Notes: generated from the letters alone by a model not told the origin. DNA of 64,000 nucleotides from Ptiloglossa arizonensis (GCF_051014685.1 NW_027479443.1:59492-123491); one strand, 5' to 3'. Shown: positions 1-14,956, counted from the first letter of the stretch. Numbers and translations are program-made.

Positions 1-3000
1 GATTGACGAACTCGAGAAATTCCTGTTGCATCTGAAAGCAGATACTCTCCCGATTACAACGGTCTGTGTACTTTTCCCCTAGGCCAATCCAGTTATTGGT
101 TTCGAGTATCACACTTGCGAAAATTTTGATGATTTCTCAACCATTCCTTTACTTCAAACTCCCATATCTCGCGAACGGATTGACGAACTCGAGAAATTCC
201 TGTTGCATTTGAAAGCAGAAACTCGCCCGATTACAATGGTGTGTGTATTTCTCCCCTAGGCCATTGTAGTTATTGGTTTCGAGTATCAGACTTGCGAAAA
301 TCTTGATGGTTTCTCAACCATTCCTTAACATTAAACTCCCATATCTCGCGAACGGATTGACGAACTCGAGAAATTCCTGTTGCATCTGAAAGCAGATACT
401 CGCCCGATTACAACGGTCTGTGTATTTTTCCCCTAGGCCAATCCAGTTATTGGTTTCGAGTATCAGACTTGCGAAAATTTTGATGGTTTCTCAACCATTC
501 CTTAACTTCAAACTCCCATACCTCGCGAACGGATTGACGAACACGAGATATTCCTGTTGCATCTGAAAGTAGAAACCCGCCCGATTACAATGGTGTGTGT
601 ACTTTTCCCCTAGGCCATTGCAGTTATTGGTTTCGAGAATCAGACTTGCGAAAATTTTGATGGTTTCTCAACCATTCCTTAACTTCTAACTCCCATATCT
701 CGCGAACGGATTGACGAACTCGAGAAATTCCTGTTGCATCTGAAACAGAAACTCGCCCTATTACAACGGTATGTGTATTTTTGCCGTAGGCAATATTAGT
801 CATTGATTTCGAGTATCAGTTGCGAAAATTTTGATGGATTCTCAAACATTCCTTAACTTCAAACTCCCATATCTCGCGAACGGATTAACGAACTCGACAT
901 ATTCCTGTTGCATCTGAAAGTAGAAACTCGTCCGACTACAATGGTGTGTGTACTTTTCCCCTGGGCCATTCCAGTTATTGGTTTCGAGTAACAGACTGGC
1001 GAAAATTTTGATGGTTTCTCAACCATTCCTTAACTTCAAACTCCCATATCTCGCGAACGGATTAACGAACTCGAGAAATTCCTGTTGCATCTGAAAGCAG
1101 ATACTCGCCCGATTACAAAGATCTGTGTATTTTTCCCCTAGACCATTCCAGTTATTGGTTTCGAGTATCAGAATTGCGAAAATTTTGATGGTTTCTCAAC
1201 CATTCCTTAACTTCAAACTACCATACCTAGCGAACGGATTGACGAACTCGAGATATTCCTGTTGCATTTGAAAACACAAACTCGCCCGATTACAATGGTG
1301 TGTGTACTTTTCCCCTAGGCCATTCCAGTTATTGGTTTCGAATATGAGAATTGCGAAAATTTGGATGGTTTCTCAACCATTCCTTAATTTCAGACTACCG
1401 TATCTCGAGAACGGATTGACGAACTCGAGAAGTTCCTGTTGCATCTGAAAGCAGATACTCGCCCGATTACAACGGTCTGTGTGTTTTTCCCCTAGGCCAT
1501 TGTAGTTATTGGTTTCGAGTATCACACTTGCGAAAATTTTGATGTTTTCTCAAACATTCCTTAACTTCAAACTCCCATATCTCGCGAACGGATTGACGAA
1601 CTCGAGAAATTCCTGTTGCATCTGAAAGCAGATACTCGCCCGATTACAATGGTGTGTGTATATTTCCTCTAGGCCGTTCCAGTTATTGGTTTCAAGTATC
1701 AGACTTGCGAAAATTTTGATTGTTTCTCAACCATCTCTTAAATGCAAACTCCGATATTTCGCGAATGGATTGACGAGCTCGAGAAGTTCCTGTTGCATCT
1801 GAAAGCAGAAACTCGCCCGATTACAACGGTATATGTATTTTTGCCCTAGGCCATAGTAGTTATTGGTTTCGAGTATCAGACTTGCGAAAATTTTGTTGGT
1901 TTCTCAACCATCTCTTAACTCCAAACTCCGATATTTCGCGAACGGATTGACGAACTCGAGAAATTCCTGTTGCATCTGAAACAGAAACTCGCCCTATTAC
2001 AACGGTATGTTTATATCTGCCGTAGGCAAAATTAGTCATTAGTTTCGAGTATCAGACTTGCGGAAATTTTGATGGATTCTCAAACATTCCTTAACTTCAA
2101 ACTCCCATATCTCGCGAACGGATTAACGAACTCGACATATTCCTGTTGCATCTGAAAGTAGAAACTCGTCCGATTACAACGGTGTGTGTACTTTTCCCCT
2201 AGGCCACTCCAGTTATTGGTTTCGAGTATCAGACATGCGAAAATTTTGATGGTTTCTCAACAATTCCTTAACTTCAAACTCCCATATCTCGCGAACGGAT
2301 GGACGAACTCGAGATATTCCTGTTGCATCTGAAAGTACAAGCTCGCCCGATTACAATGGTGTGTGTACTTTTCCCCTAGGCCAATCCAGTTATTGGTTTC
2401 GAGTATCACACTTGCGAAAATTTTGATGATTTCTCAACCATTCCTTTACTTCAAACTCCCATATCTCGCGAACGGATTGACGAACTCGAGAAATTCCTGT
2501 TGCATTTGAAAGCAGAAACTCGCCCGATTACAATGGTGTGTGTATTTCTCCCCTAGGCCATTGTAGTTATTGGTTTCGAGTATCAGACTTGCGAAAATCT
2601 TGATGGTTTCTCAACCATTCCTTAACATTAAACTCCCATATCTCGCGAACGGATTGACGAACTCGAGAAATTCCTGTTGCATCTGAAAGCAGATACTCGC
2701 CCGATTACAACGGTCTGTGTATTTTTCCCCTAGGCCAATCCAGTTATTGGTTTCGAGTATCAGACTTGCGAAAATTTTGATGGTTTCTCAACCATTCCTT
2801 AACTTCAAACTCCCATACCTCGCGAACGGATTGACGAACACGAGATATTCCTGTTGCATCTGAAAGTAGAAACCCGCCCGATTACAATGGTGTGTGTACT
2901 TTTCCCCTAGGCCATTGCAGTTATTGGTTTCGAGAATCAGACTTGCGAAAATTTTGATGGTTTCTCAACCATTCCTTAACTTCTAACTCCCATATCTCGC

Positions 3001-3780
3001 GAACGGATTGACGAACTCGAGAAATTCCTGTTGCATCTGAAACAGAAACTCGCCCTATTACAACGGTATGTGTATTTTTGCCGTAGGCAATATTAGTCAT
3101 TGATTTCGAGTATCAGTTGCGAAAATTTTGATGGATTCTCAAACATTCCTTAACTTCAAACTCCCATATCTCGCGAACGGATTAACGAACTCGAGAAATT
3201 CCTGTTGCATCTGAAAGCAGATACTCGCCCGATTACAAAGATCTGTGTATTTTTCCCCTAGACCATTCCAGTTATTGGTTTCGAGTATCAGAATTGCGAA
3301 AATTTTGATGGTTTCTCAACCATTCCTTAACTTCAAACTACCATACCTAGCGAACGGATTGACGAACTCGAGATATTCCTGTTGCATTTGAAAACACAAA
3401 CTCGCCCGATTACAATGGTGTGTGTACTTTTCCCCTAGGCCATTCCAGTTATTGGTTTCGAATATGAGAATTGCGAAAATTTGGATGGTTTCTCAACCAT
3501 TCCTTAACTTCAGACTACCGTATCTCGCGAACGGATTGACGAACTCGAGAAGTTCCTGTTGCATCTGAAAGCAGATACTCGCCCGATTACAACGGTCTGT
3601 GTGTTTTTCCCCTAGGCCATTGTAGTTATTGGTTTCGAGTATCACACTTGCGAAAATTTTGATGTTTTCTCAACCATTCCTTAACTTCAAACTCCCATAT
3701 CTCGCGAACGGATTGACGAACTCGAGAAATTCCTGTTGCATCTGAAAGCAGATACTCGCCCGATTACAATGGTGTGTGTA
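1..3780. repeat. Satellite blocks of 13 and 11 monomers
   Basis: A diagnostic monomer ('aggccaatcc' followed by 'atcacacttgcg') starts at 81, 2378 and 4321. The block 81-2377 (2,297 bp, about 13 monomers) is followed by 2378-4320 (1,943 bp, about 11 monomers). They align at offset 2,297 up to about 885, and at offset 2,120 from 1061. The second block therefore lacks one monomer at that point and one more near 1760-1930. Similar material reappears from 9275 onward. No coding sequence is seen. Confidence 0.8.
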
Positions 3781-6700
3781 CATTTCCTCTAGGCCGTTCC
3801 AGTTATTGGTTTCAAGTATCAGACTTGCGAAAATTTTGATTGTTTCTCAACCATCTCTTAAATGCAAACTCCGATATTTCGCGAACGGATTGACGAACTC
3901 GAGAAATTCCTGTTGCATCTGAAACAGAAACTCGCCCTATTACAACGGTATGTTTATATTTGCCGTAGGCAAAATTAGTCATTAGTTTCGAGTATCAGAC
4001 TTGCGGAAATTTTGATGGATTCTCAAACATTCCTTAACTTCAAACTCCCATATCTCGCGAACGGATTAACGAACTCGACATATTCCTGTTGCATCTGAAA
4101 GTAGAAACTCGTCCGATTACAACGGTGTGTGTACTTTTCCCCTAGGCCACTCCAGTTATTGGTTTCGAGTATCAGACATGCGAAAATTTTGATGGTTTCT
4201 CAACAATTCCTTAACTTCAAACTCCCATATCTCGCGAACGGATGGACGAACTCGAGATATTCCTGTTGCATCTGAAAGTACAAGCTCGCCCGATTACAAT
4301 GGTGTGTGTACTTTTCCCCTAGGCCAATCCAGTTATTGGTTTCGAGTATCACACTTGCGAAAATTTTGATGATTTCTCAACCATTCCTTTACTTCAAACT
4401 CCCATATCTCGCGAACGGATTGACGAACTCGAGAAATTCCTGTTGCATCTGAAAGCAGATACTCTCCCGATTACAACGGTCTGTGTATTTTTCCCCTAGG
4501 CCATTGTAGTTATTGGTTTGAAGTATCAGACTTGCGAAAATTTTGATGGTTTCTCAACCATTCCTTAATTTCTAACACCCATATCTCGCGAACGGATTGA
4601 CGAACTCGAGAAATTCCTGTTGCATTTGAAAGCAGAAACTCGCCCGATTACAATGGTGTGTGTATTTCTCCCCTAGGCCATTGTAGTTATTGGTTTCGAG
4701 TATCAGACTTGCGAAAATCTTGATGGTTTCTCAACCATTCCTTAACATTAAACTCCCATATCTCGCGAACGGATTGACGAACTCGAGAAATTCCTGTTGC
4801 ATCTGAAAGCAGATACTCGCCCGATTACAACGGTCTGTGTATTTTTCCCCTAGGCCAATCCAGTTATTGGTTTCGAGTATCAGACTTGCGAAAATTTTGA
4901 TGGTTTCTCAACCATTCCTTAACTTCAAACTCCCATACCTCGCGAACGGATTGACGAACACCAGATATTCCTGTTGCATCTGAAAGTAGAAACTCGTCCG
5001 ATTACAACGGTGTGTGTACTTTTCCCCTAGGCCATTGTAGTTATTGGTTTCGAGTATCAGACTTGCGAAAATCTTGATGGTTTCTCAACCATTACTTAAC
5101 ATTAAACTCCCATATCTCGCGAACGGATTGACGAACTCGAGAAATTCCTGTTGCATCTGAAAGCAGATACTCGCCCGATTACAACGGTCTGTGTATTTTT
5201 CCCCTAGACCATTCCAGTTATTGGTTTCGAGTATCAGAATTGCGAAAATTTTGATGGTTTCTCAACCATTCCTTAACTTCAAACTCCCATATCTCGCGAA
5301 CGGATTAACGACCTCGAGAAATTCCTGTTGCATCTGAAAGCAGATACTCGCCCGAATCCAACGGTCTGTGTATTTTTCGCCTAGGCCATTGTAGTTATTG
5401 GTTTCGAGTATCAGACTTGCGAAAATTTTGATTGTCTCTCAACCATTCCTTAACTTCTAACTCCCATTTCTCGCGAACGGATTGACGAACTCGAGAAATT
5501 CCTGTTGCATCTGAAAGTAGAAACTCGCCCGATTACAACGGTGTGTGTACATTTCCTCTAGGCCGTTCCAGTTATTGGTTTCAAGTATCAGACTTGCGAA
5601 AATTTTGATTGTTTCTCAACCATCTCTTAAATGCAAACTCCGATATTTCGCGAACGGATTGACGAACTCGAGAAATTCCTGTTGCATCTGAAACAGAAAC
5701 TCGCCCTATTACAACGGTATGTTTATATTTGCCGTAGGCAAAATTAGTCATTAGTTTCGAGTATCAGACTTGCGGAAATTTTGATGGATTCTCAAACATT
5801 CCTTAACTTCAAACTCCCATATCTCGCGAACGGATTAACGAACTCGACATATTCCTGTTGCATCTGAAAGTAGAAACTCGTCCGATTACAACGGTGTGTG
5901 TACTTTTCCCCTAGGCCACTCCAGTTATTGGTTTCGAGTATCAGACATGCGAAAATTTTGATGGTTTCTCAACAATTCCTTAACTTCAAACTCCCATATC
6001 TCGCGAACGGATGGACGAACTCGAGATATTCCTGTTGCATCTGAAAGTACAAGCTCGCCCGATTACAATGGTGTGTGTACTTTTCCCCTAGGCCAATCCA
6101 GTTATTGGTTTCGAGTATCACACTTGCGAAAATTTTGATGATTTCTCAACCATTCCTTTACTTCAAACTCCCATATCTCGCGAACGGATTGACGAACTCG
6201 AGAAATTCCTGTTGCATCTGAAAGCAGATACTCTCCCGATTACAACGGTCTGTGTATTTTTCCCCTAGGCCATTGTAGTTATTGGTTTGAAGTATCAGAC
6301 TTGCGAAAATTTTGATGGTTTCTCAACCATTCCTTAATTTCTAACACCCATATCTCGCGAACGGATTGACGAACTCGAGAAATTCCTGTTGCATTTGAAA
6401 GCAGAAACTCGCCCGATTACAATGGTGTGTGTATTTCTCCCCTAGGCCATTGTAGTTATTGGTTTCGAGTATCAGACTTGCGAAAATCTTGATGGTTTCT
6501 CAACCATTCCTTAACATTAAACTCCCATATCTCGCGAACGGATTGACGAACTCGAGAAATTCCTGTTGCATCTGAAAGCAGATACTCGCCCGATTACAAC
6601 GGTCTGTGTATTTTTCCCCTAGGCCAATCCAGTTATTGGTTTCGAGTATCAGACTTGCGAAAATTTTGATGGTTTCTCAACCATTCCTTAACTTCAAACT

Positions 6701-9700
6701 CCCATACCTCGCGAACGGATTGACGAACACGAGATATTCCTGTTGCATCTGAAAGTAGAAACTCGTCCGATTACAACGGTGTGTGTACTTTTCCCCTAGG
6801 CCATTGTAGTTATTGGTTTCGAGTATCAGACTTGCGAAAATCTTGATGGTTTCTCAACCATTACTTAACATTAAACTCCCATATCTCGCGAACGGATTGA
6901 CGAACTCGAGAAATTCCTGTTGCATCTGAAAGCAGATACTCGCCCGATTACAACGGTCTGTGTATTTTTCCCCTAGACCATTCCAGTTATTGGTTTCGAG
7001 TATCAGAATTGCGAAAATTTTGATGGTTTCTCAACCATTCCTTAACTTCAAACTCCCATATCTCGCGAACGGATTAACGACCTCGAGAAATTCCTGTTGC
7101 ATCTGAAAGCAGATACTCGCCCGAATCCAACGGTCTGTGTATTTTTCGCCTAGGCCATTGTAGTTATTGGTTTCGAGTATCAGACTTGCGAAAATTTTGA
7201 TTGTCTCTCAACCATTCCTTAACTTCTAACTCCCATTTCTCGCGAACGGATTGACGAACTCGAGAAATTCCTGTTGCATCTGAAAGTAGAAACTCGCCCG
7301 ATTACAACGGTGTGTGTACATTTCCTCTAGGCCGTTCCAGTTATTGGTTTCAAGTATCAGACTTGCGAAAATTTTGATTGTTTCTCAACCATCTCTTAAA
7401 TGCAAACTCCGATATTTCGCGAACGGATTGACGAACTCGAGAAATTCCTGTTGCATCTGAAACAGAAACTCGCCCTATTACAACGGTATGTTTATATTTG
7501 CCGTAGGCAAAATTAGTCATTAGTTTCGAGTATCAGACTTGCGGAAATTTTGATGGATTCTCAAACATTCCTTAACTTCAAACTCCCATATCTCGCGAAC
7601 GGATTAACGAACTCGACATATTCCTGTTGCATCTGAAAGTAGAAACTCGTCCGATTACAACGGTGTGTGTACTTTTCCCCTAGGCCACTCCAGTTATTGG
7701 TTTCGAGTATCAGACATGCGAAAATTTTGATGGTTTCTCAACAATTCCTTAACTTCAAACTCCCATATCTCGCGAACGGATGGACGAACTCGAGATATTC
7801 CTGTTGCATCTGAAAGTACAAGCTCGCCCGATTACAATGGTGTGTGTACTTTTCCCCTAGGCCAATCCAGTTATTGGTTTCGAGTATCACACTTGCGAAA
7901 ATTTTGATGATTTCTCAACCATTCCTTTACTTCAAACTCCCATATCTCGCGAACGGATTGACGAACTCGAGAAATTCCTGTTGCATCTGAAAGCAGATAC
8001 TCTCCCGATTACAACGGTCTGTGTATTTTTCCCCTAGGCCATTGTAGTTATTGGTTTGAAGTATCAGACTTGCGAAAATTTTGATGGTTTCTCAACCATT
8101 CCTTAATTTCTAACACCCATATCTCGCGAACGGATTGACGAACTCGAGAAATTCCTGTTGCATTTGAAAGCAGAAACTCGCCCGATTACAATGGTGTGTG
8201 TATTTCTCCCCTAGGCCATTGTAGTTATTGGTTTCGAGTATCAGACTTGCGAAAATCTTGATGGTTTCTCAACCATTCCTTAACATTAAACTCCCATATC
8301 TCGCGAACGGATTGACGAACTCGAGAAATTCCTGTTGCATCTGAAAGCAGATACTCGCCCGATTACAACGGTCTGTGTATTTTTCCCCTAGGCCAATCCA
8401 GTTATTGGTTTCGAGTATCAGACTTGCGAAAATTTTGATGGTTTCTCAACCATTCCTTAACTTCAAACTCCCATACCTCGCGAACGGATTGACGAACACG
8501 AGATATTCCTGTTGCATCTGAAAGTAGAAACTCGTCCGATTACAACGGTGTGTGTACTTTTCCCCTAGGCCATTGTAGTTATTGGTTTCGAGTATCAGAC
8601 TTGCGAAAATCTTGATGGTTTCTCAACCATTACTTAACATTAAACTCCCATATCTCGCGAACGGATTGACGAACTCGAGAAATTCCTGTTGCATCTGAAA
8701 GCAGATACTCGCCCGATTACAACGGTCTGTGTATTTTTCCCCTAGACCATTCCAGTTATTGGTTTCGAGTATCAGAATTGCGAAAATTTTGATGGTTTCT
8801 CAACCATTCCTTAACTTCAAACTCCCATATCTCGCGAACGGATTAACGACCTCGAGAAATTCCTGTTGCATCTGAAAGCAGATACTCGCCCGAATCCAAC
8901 GGTCTGTGTATTTTTCGCCTAGGCCATTGTAGTTATTGGTTTCGAGTATCAGACTTGCGAAAATTTTGATTGTCTCTCAACCATTCCTTAACTTCTAACT
9001 CCCATTTCTCGCGAACGGATTGACGAACTCGAGAAATTCCTGTTGCATCTGAAAGTAGAAACTCGCCCGATTACAACGGTGTGTGTACTTTTCCCCTAGG
9101 CCACTCCAGTTATTGGTTTCGAGTATCAGACATGCGAAAATTTTGATGGTTTCTCAACAATTCCTTAACTTCAAACTCCCATATCTCGCGAACGGATGGA
9201 CGAACTCGAGATATTCCTGTTGCATCTGAAAGTACAAGCTCGCCCGATTACAATGGTGTGTGTACTTTTCCCCTAGGCCAATCCAGTTATTGGTTTCGAG
9301 TATCACACTTGCGAAAATTTTGATGATTTCTCAACCATTCCTTTACTTCAAACTCCCATATCTCGCGAACGGATTGACGAACTCGAGAAATTCCTGTTGC
9401 ATCTGAAAGCAGATACTCTCCCGATTACAACGGTCTGTGTATTTTTCCCCTAGGCCATTGTAGTTATTGGTTTGAAGTATCAGACTTGCGAAAATTTTGA
9501 TGGTTTCTCAACCATTCCTTAATTTCTAACACACGTATCTCGCGAACGGATTGACGAACTCGAGAAATTCCTGTTGCATTTGAAAGCAGAAACTCGCCCG
9601 ATTACAATGGTGTGTGTATTTCTCCCCTAGGCCATTGTAGTTATTGGTTTCGAGTATCAGACTTGCGAAAATCTTGATGCTTTCTCAACCATTCCTTAAC

Positions 9701-9945
9701 ATTAAACTCCCATATCTCGCGAACGGATTGACGAACTCGAGAAATTCCTGTTGCATCTGAAAGCAGATACTCGCCCGATTACAACGGTCTGTGTATTTTT
9801 CCCCTAGGCCAATCCAGTTATTGGTTTCGAGTATCAGACTTGCGAAAATTTTGATGGTTTCTCAACCATTCCTTAACTTCAAACTCCCATACCTCGCGAA
9901 CGGATTGACGAACACGAGATATTCCTGTTGCATCTGAAAGTAGAA
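3781..9945. repeat. 1,769-bp ten-monomer higher-order repeat
   Basis: The variant 'catttcctctaggccgttcc' occurs at 3781, 5550 and 7319, exactly 1,769 bp apart, and intervening monomers match in the same order. Full units are 3781-5549, 5550-7318 and 7319-9087. A fourth unit begins at 9088 but jumps about 352 bp ahead (two monomers lost) and matches until about 9945. Units are nearly identical; one difference I noticed is 'gaacaccag' near 4956 against 'gaacacgag' in later units. This indicates recent unequal exchange. Confidence 0.88.
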
Positions 9946-12900
9946 ACCCGCCCGATTACAATGGTGTGTGTACTTTTCCCCTAGGCCATTCCAGTTATTG
10001 GTTTCGAGAATCAGACTTGCGAAAATTTTGATGGTTTCTCAACCATTCCTTAACTTCTAACTCCCATATCTCGCGAACGGATTGACGAACTCGAGAAATT
10101 CCTGTTGCATCTGAAACAGAAACTCGCCCTATTACAACGGTATGTGTATTTTTGCCGTAGGCAATATTAGTCATTAATTTCGAGTATCAGTTGCGAAAAT
10201 TTTGATGGATTCTCAAACATTCCTTAACTTCAAACTCCCATATCTCGCGAACGGATTAACGAACTCGACATATTCCTGTTGCATCTGAAAGTAGGAACTC
10301 GTCCGACTACAATGGTGTGTGTACTTTTCCCCTGGGCCATTCCAGTTATTGGTTTCGAGTAACAGACTTGCGAAAATTTTGATGGTTTCTCAACCATTCC
10401 TTAACTTCAAACTCCCATATCTCGCGAACGGATTAACGAACTCGAGAAATTCCTGTTGCATCTGAAAGCAGATACTTACCCGATTACAAAGATCTGTGTA
10501 TTTTTCCCCTAGACCATTCCAGTTATTGGTTTCGAGTATCAGAATTGCGAAAATTTTGATGGTTTCTCAACCATTCCTTAACTTCAAACTACCATACCTA
10601 GCGAACGGATTGACGAACTCGAGATATTCCTGTTGCATTTGAAAACACAAACTCGCCCGATTACAATGGTGTGTGTACTTTTCCCCTAGGCCATTCCAGT
10701 TATTGGTTTCGAATATGAGAATTGCGAAAATTTGGATGGTTTCTCAACCATTCCTTAACTTCAGACTACCGTATCTCGCGAACGGAGTGACGAACTCGAG
10801 AAGTTCCTGTTGCATCTGAAAGCAGATACTCGCCCGATTACAACGGTCTGTGTGTTTTTCCCCTAGGCCATTGTAGTTATTGGTTTCGAGTATCACACTT
10901 GCGAAAATTTTGATGATTTCTCAACCATTCCTTAACTTCAAACTCCCATATCTCGCGAACGGATTGACGAACTCGAGAAATTCCTGTTGCATCTGAAAGC
11001 AGATACTCGCCCGATTACAATGGTGTGTGTACATTTCCTCTAGGCCGTTCCAGTTATTGGTTTCAAGTATCAGACTTGCGAAAATTTTGATTGTTTCTCA
11101 ACCATCTCTTAACTCCAAACTCCGATATTTCGCGAACGGATTGACGAACTCGAGAAATTCCTTTTGCATCTGAAACAGAAACTCGCCCTATTACAACGGT
11201 ATGTTTATTTTTGCCGTAGGCAAAATTAGTCATTAGTTTCGGGTATCAGACTTGCGGAAATTTTGATGGATTCTCAAACATTCCTTAACTTCAAACTCCC
11301 ATATCTCGCGAACGGATTAACGAACTCGACATATTCCTGTTGCATCTGAAAGTAGAAACTCGTCCGATTACAACGGTGTGTGTGTCTCTGCCCCAGGCAA
11401 TAGTAGTTATTGGTTTAGAGTATCAGACTTGCGAAAATTTTGATGGTTTCTCAACCATTCCTTAACTTCAAACTACCATATCTCGAAAACGGATTGACGG
11501 ACTCGAGAAATTCCTGTTGCATCTGAAAGTGGAAACTCTCCCGATTTCAATGGTATGTGTTTTTTTCCCCTAGGCTTTTGTAGTTATTGTTTTCGAGTAT
11601 CAGACTTGCGAAAATTTTGATAGTTTCTCAACCATTCCTTAACTTCAAACTCCCATATCTCGCGAAACGGATTGCCGAACTCGGGAAATTCGTGTTGCAT
11701 CTGAAAGTAGAAACTCGCCGGACTACAACGCTATGTGTATTTTTGCCCTAGGCCATAGTAGTTATTGGTCTCGAGTATCAGACTTGCGAAGATTTTGATG
11801 GTTTCTCATCCATTCCATAATTTCAAACTCCCATATCTCGCGAACGGATAGACGAACTCGGGAAATTCCTGTTGGATCTGAAAGTAGAAACTCGCCCGAT
11901 TACAACGGTATGTGTATTTTTCCCTTAGGCAATTTTAGTTATTGGTTTCGAGTATCAGACCAGCGAAAATTTTGATGGTTTCTCAACCATTCCTTAACTT
12001 CAAACTACCATATCTCGAAAACGGATTGACGGACTCGAGAAATTCCTGTTGCATCTGAAAGTAGAAACTCGCCCGATTACAATGGTGTGTGTACTTTCTC
12101 CATAGGCAATTCCAGTCATTGGTTTCGAGTATCAGACCAGCGAATATTTTGATGGCTTCTCGACCATTCCTTAACTTCAAACTCCCTTATCTCGTGAACG
12201 GATTGACGAACTCCAGAAATTCCTGTTGCACCTGAAAGCAGAAACTCTCCCGATTACAACGGTATGTGTATTTTTGCTCTAGGCCATAGTAGTTATTGGT
12301 CTCGAGTATCAGACTAGCGAAGATTTTGATGGTTTCTCATCCATTCCTTAACTTCAAACTCCCATATCTCGCGAACGGATAGACGAACTCGGGAAATTCC
12401 TGTTGGATCTGAAAGTAGAAACTCGCCCGATTACAATGGTTTGTGTATTTTTCCCCTAGGCGTTTGTAGTTATTGGTTTCGAGTATCAGACTTGCGAAAA
12501 TTTTGATAGTTTCTCAACCATTCCTTAAGTTCAAACTCCCATATCTCGCGAACGGATTGACGAACTCGGGAAATTCCTGTTGCACCTGAAAGCAGAAACT
12601 CTCCCGATTACAACGGTATGTGTATTTTTCCCTTAGGCAATTTTAGTTATTGGTTTCGAGTATCAGACCAGCGAAAATTTTGATGGTTTCTCAACCATTC
12701 CTTAACTTCAAACTCCCATATCTCCCGAACGGATTGACGAACTCGAGAAATTCCTGTTGCATCTGAAAGTAGAAACTCGCCCGATTACAATGCTGTGTGT
12801 ACTTTTCCCCTAGGCCATTCCAGTTATTGGTTTCGAGTATCAGAACAGCGAAAATTATGATGGTCTCTCAACCACTCCTTAAATTCAAACTCCCATATCT

Positions 12901-13301
12901 CGCGAACGGATTGACGAAACTGAGAAATTCCTGTTGCACCTGAATGTAGAAACTCGCCCGATTACAATGGTGTGTGTACTTTTCCCCTAGGCCATTCCAG
13001 TTATTGGTTTGGAGTATCAGAACAGCGAAAATTTTGATGGTCTCCCAACCATTCCTTAACTTCAAACTCCCATATCTCGCGAACGGATAGACGAACCTGA
13101 GAAATTCCTGTTGCATCTGAAAGTAGAAACTCGCCCGATTACGATGGTGTGTGTACTTTTCCCCTAAGCCATCCCAGTTATTGGTTTCGAGTATCAGAAC
13201 AGCGAAAATTTGTATGGTTTCCCAACCATTCCTTAACTTCAAACCACCATATCTCGCGAACGGATTGACGAACCTGAGAAATTCCTGTTGCATCTGAAAG
13301 T
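9946..13301. repeat. Divergent satellite monomers without a clear higher-order period
   Basis: The 177-bp monomer continues but variants are more mixed. Region 9275-11400 resembles 81-2200. From about 11400 new variants appear ('gtgtgtgtctctgcc', 'ctcgaaaacgg', 'cgcgaaacggattgcc' with a 1-bp insertion), and from about 12900 the 'cgaacctgag' and 'atcagaacagcg' variants dominate. Nothing other than satellite is visible. Confidence 0.8.
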
Positions 13302-14639
13302 AGAGACTCGCCGGATTACAATGGTGTGTGTACCTTTCCCCTAGGCCTTTGTAGTTATTGGTTTCGAGTATCAGACTTGCTAAAATTTTGATGGTTTCTC
13401 AACCATTCCTTTACTTCAAACTCCCATGTCTCGCGAACGGATTGACGAACCTGAGAAATTCCTGTTGCATCTGAAAGTAGAAACTCGCCCGATTACAATG
13501 GTGTGTGTACTTTTCCCCTAGGCCATTCCAGTTATTGGTTTCGAGTATCAGAACAGCGAAAATTTTGATGGTTTCTCAACCATTCCTTAACTTCGAACTC
13601 CCATATCTCGCGAACGGATAGACGAACCTGAGAAATTCCTGTTGCATCTGAAAGTAGAAACCCGCCCGATTACGATGGTGTGTGTACTTTTCCCCTAAGC
13701 CATTCCAGTTATTGGTTTCGAGTATCAGATCAGCGGAAATTTTTATGGTTTCCCAACCATTCCTTAACTTCAAACTACCATATCTCGCGAACGGATTGAC
13801 GAACCTGAGAAATCCCTGTTGCATCTGAAAGTAGAGACTCGCCGGATTACAATGGTGTGTGTACTTTTCCCCTAGGCCTTTGTAGTTATTGGTTTCGAGT
13901 ATCAGACATGCGAAAATTTTGATGGTTCCTCAACCATTCCTTAACTTCAAACTCCCATATCTCGCGAACGGATTGACGAACCTGAGAAATTCCTGTTGCA
14001 TCTGAAAGTAGAGACTCGCCGGATTACAATGGTGTGTGTACTTTTCCCCTAGGCCTTTGTAGTTATTGGTTTCGAGTATCAGACTTGCGAAAATTTTGAT
14101 GGTTCCTCAACCATTCCTTAACTTCAAACTCCCATATCTCGCGAACGGATTGACGAACCTGAGAAATTCCTGTTGCATCTGAAAGTAGAAACTCGCCCGA
14201 TTACAATGGTGTGTGTACTTTTCCCCTAGGCCATTCCAGTTATTGGTTTCGAGTATCAGAACAGCGAAAGTTTTTATGGTATCTCAACCATTCCTTAACT
14301 TCAAACTCCCATATCTCGCGAACGGATAGACGAACCTGAGAAATTCCTGTTGCATCTGAAAGTGGAAACTAGCCCGATTAGAATGGTGTGTGTACTTCTC
14401 CCCTAGGCCATTCCAGTTATTGGTTTCGAGTATCAGACTTTCGAAAATTTTGATGGTTTCTCAAACATTCCTTAACTTCAAGGTCCCATATCTCGCGAAG
14501 GGATTGACGAACTCGGGAAATTCCTGTTGCATCTGAAAGCAGATACTCCCCCGATTACAACGCTATGTGTATTTTTGCCCTAGGCCATACTAGTTAATGG
14601 TCTCGAGTATCAGACTTGCGAAGATTTTGATGGTTTCTC
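13302..14639. repeat. Satellite block A, first copy (duplicated at 20083)
   Basis: This 1.34-kb run of monomers recurs at 20083-21420 at an offset of 6,781 bp, including the odd variants 'gtgtacctttcccc', 'ttgctaaaattttg' and 'aaatccctg'. It immediately precedes the block that carries the first retrotransposon, so the 13302-20082 interval was probably tandemly duplicated and its second copy truncated. Confidence 0.8.
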
Positions 14640-14956
14640 AACCATTCCTTAACTTCAAACTACCATATCTCGAAAACGGATTGACGGACTCGAGAAATTC
14701 CTGTTGCATCTGAAAGTGGAAACTCTCCCGATTTCAATGGTATGTGTTTTTTTCCCCTAGGCTTTTGTAGTTATTGTTTTCGAGTATCAGACTTGCGAAA
14801 ATTTTGATAGTTTCTCAACCATTCCTTAACTTCAAACTCCCATATCTCGCGAAACGGATTGCCGAACTCGGGAAATTCGTGTTGCATCTGAAAGTAGAAA
14901 CTCGCCGGACTACAACGCTATGTGTATTTTTGCCCTAGGCCATAGTAGTTATTGGT

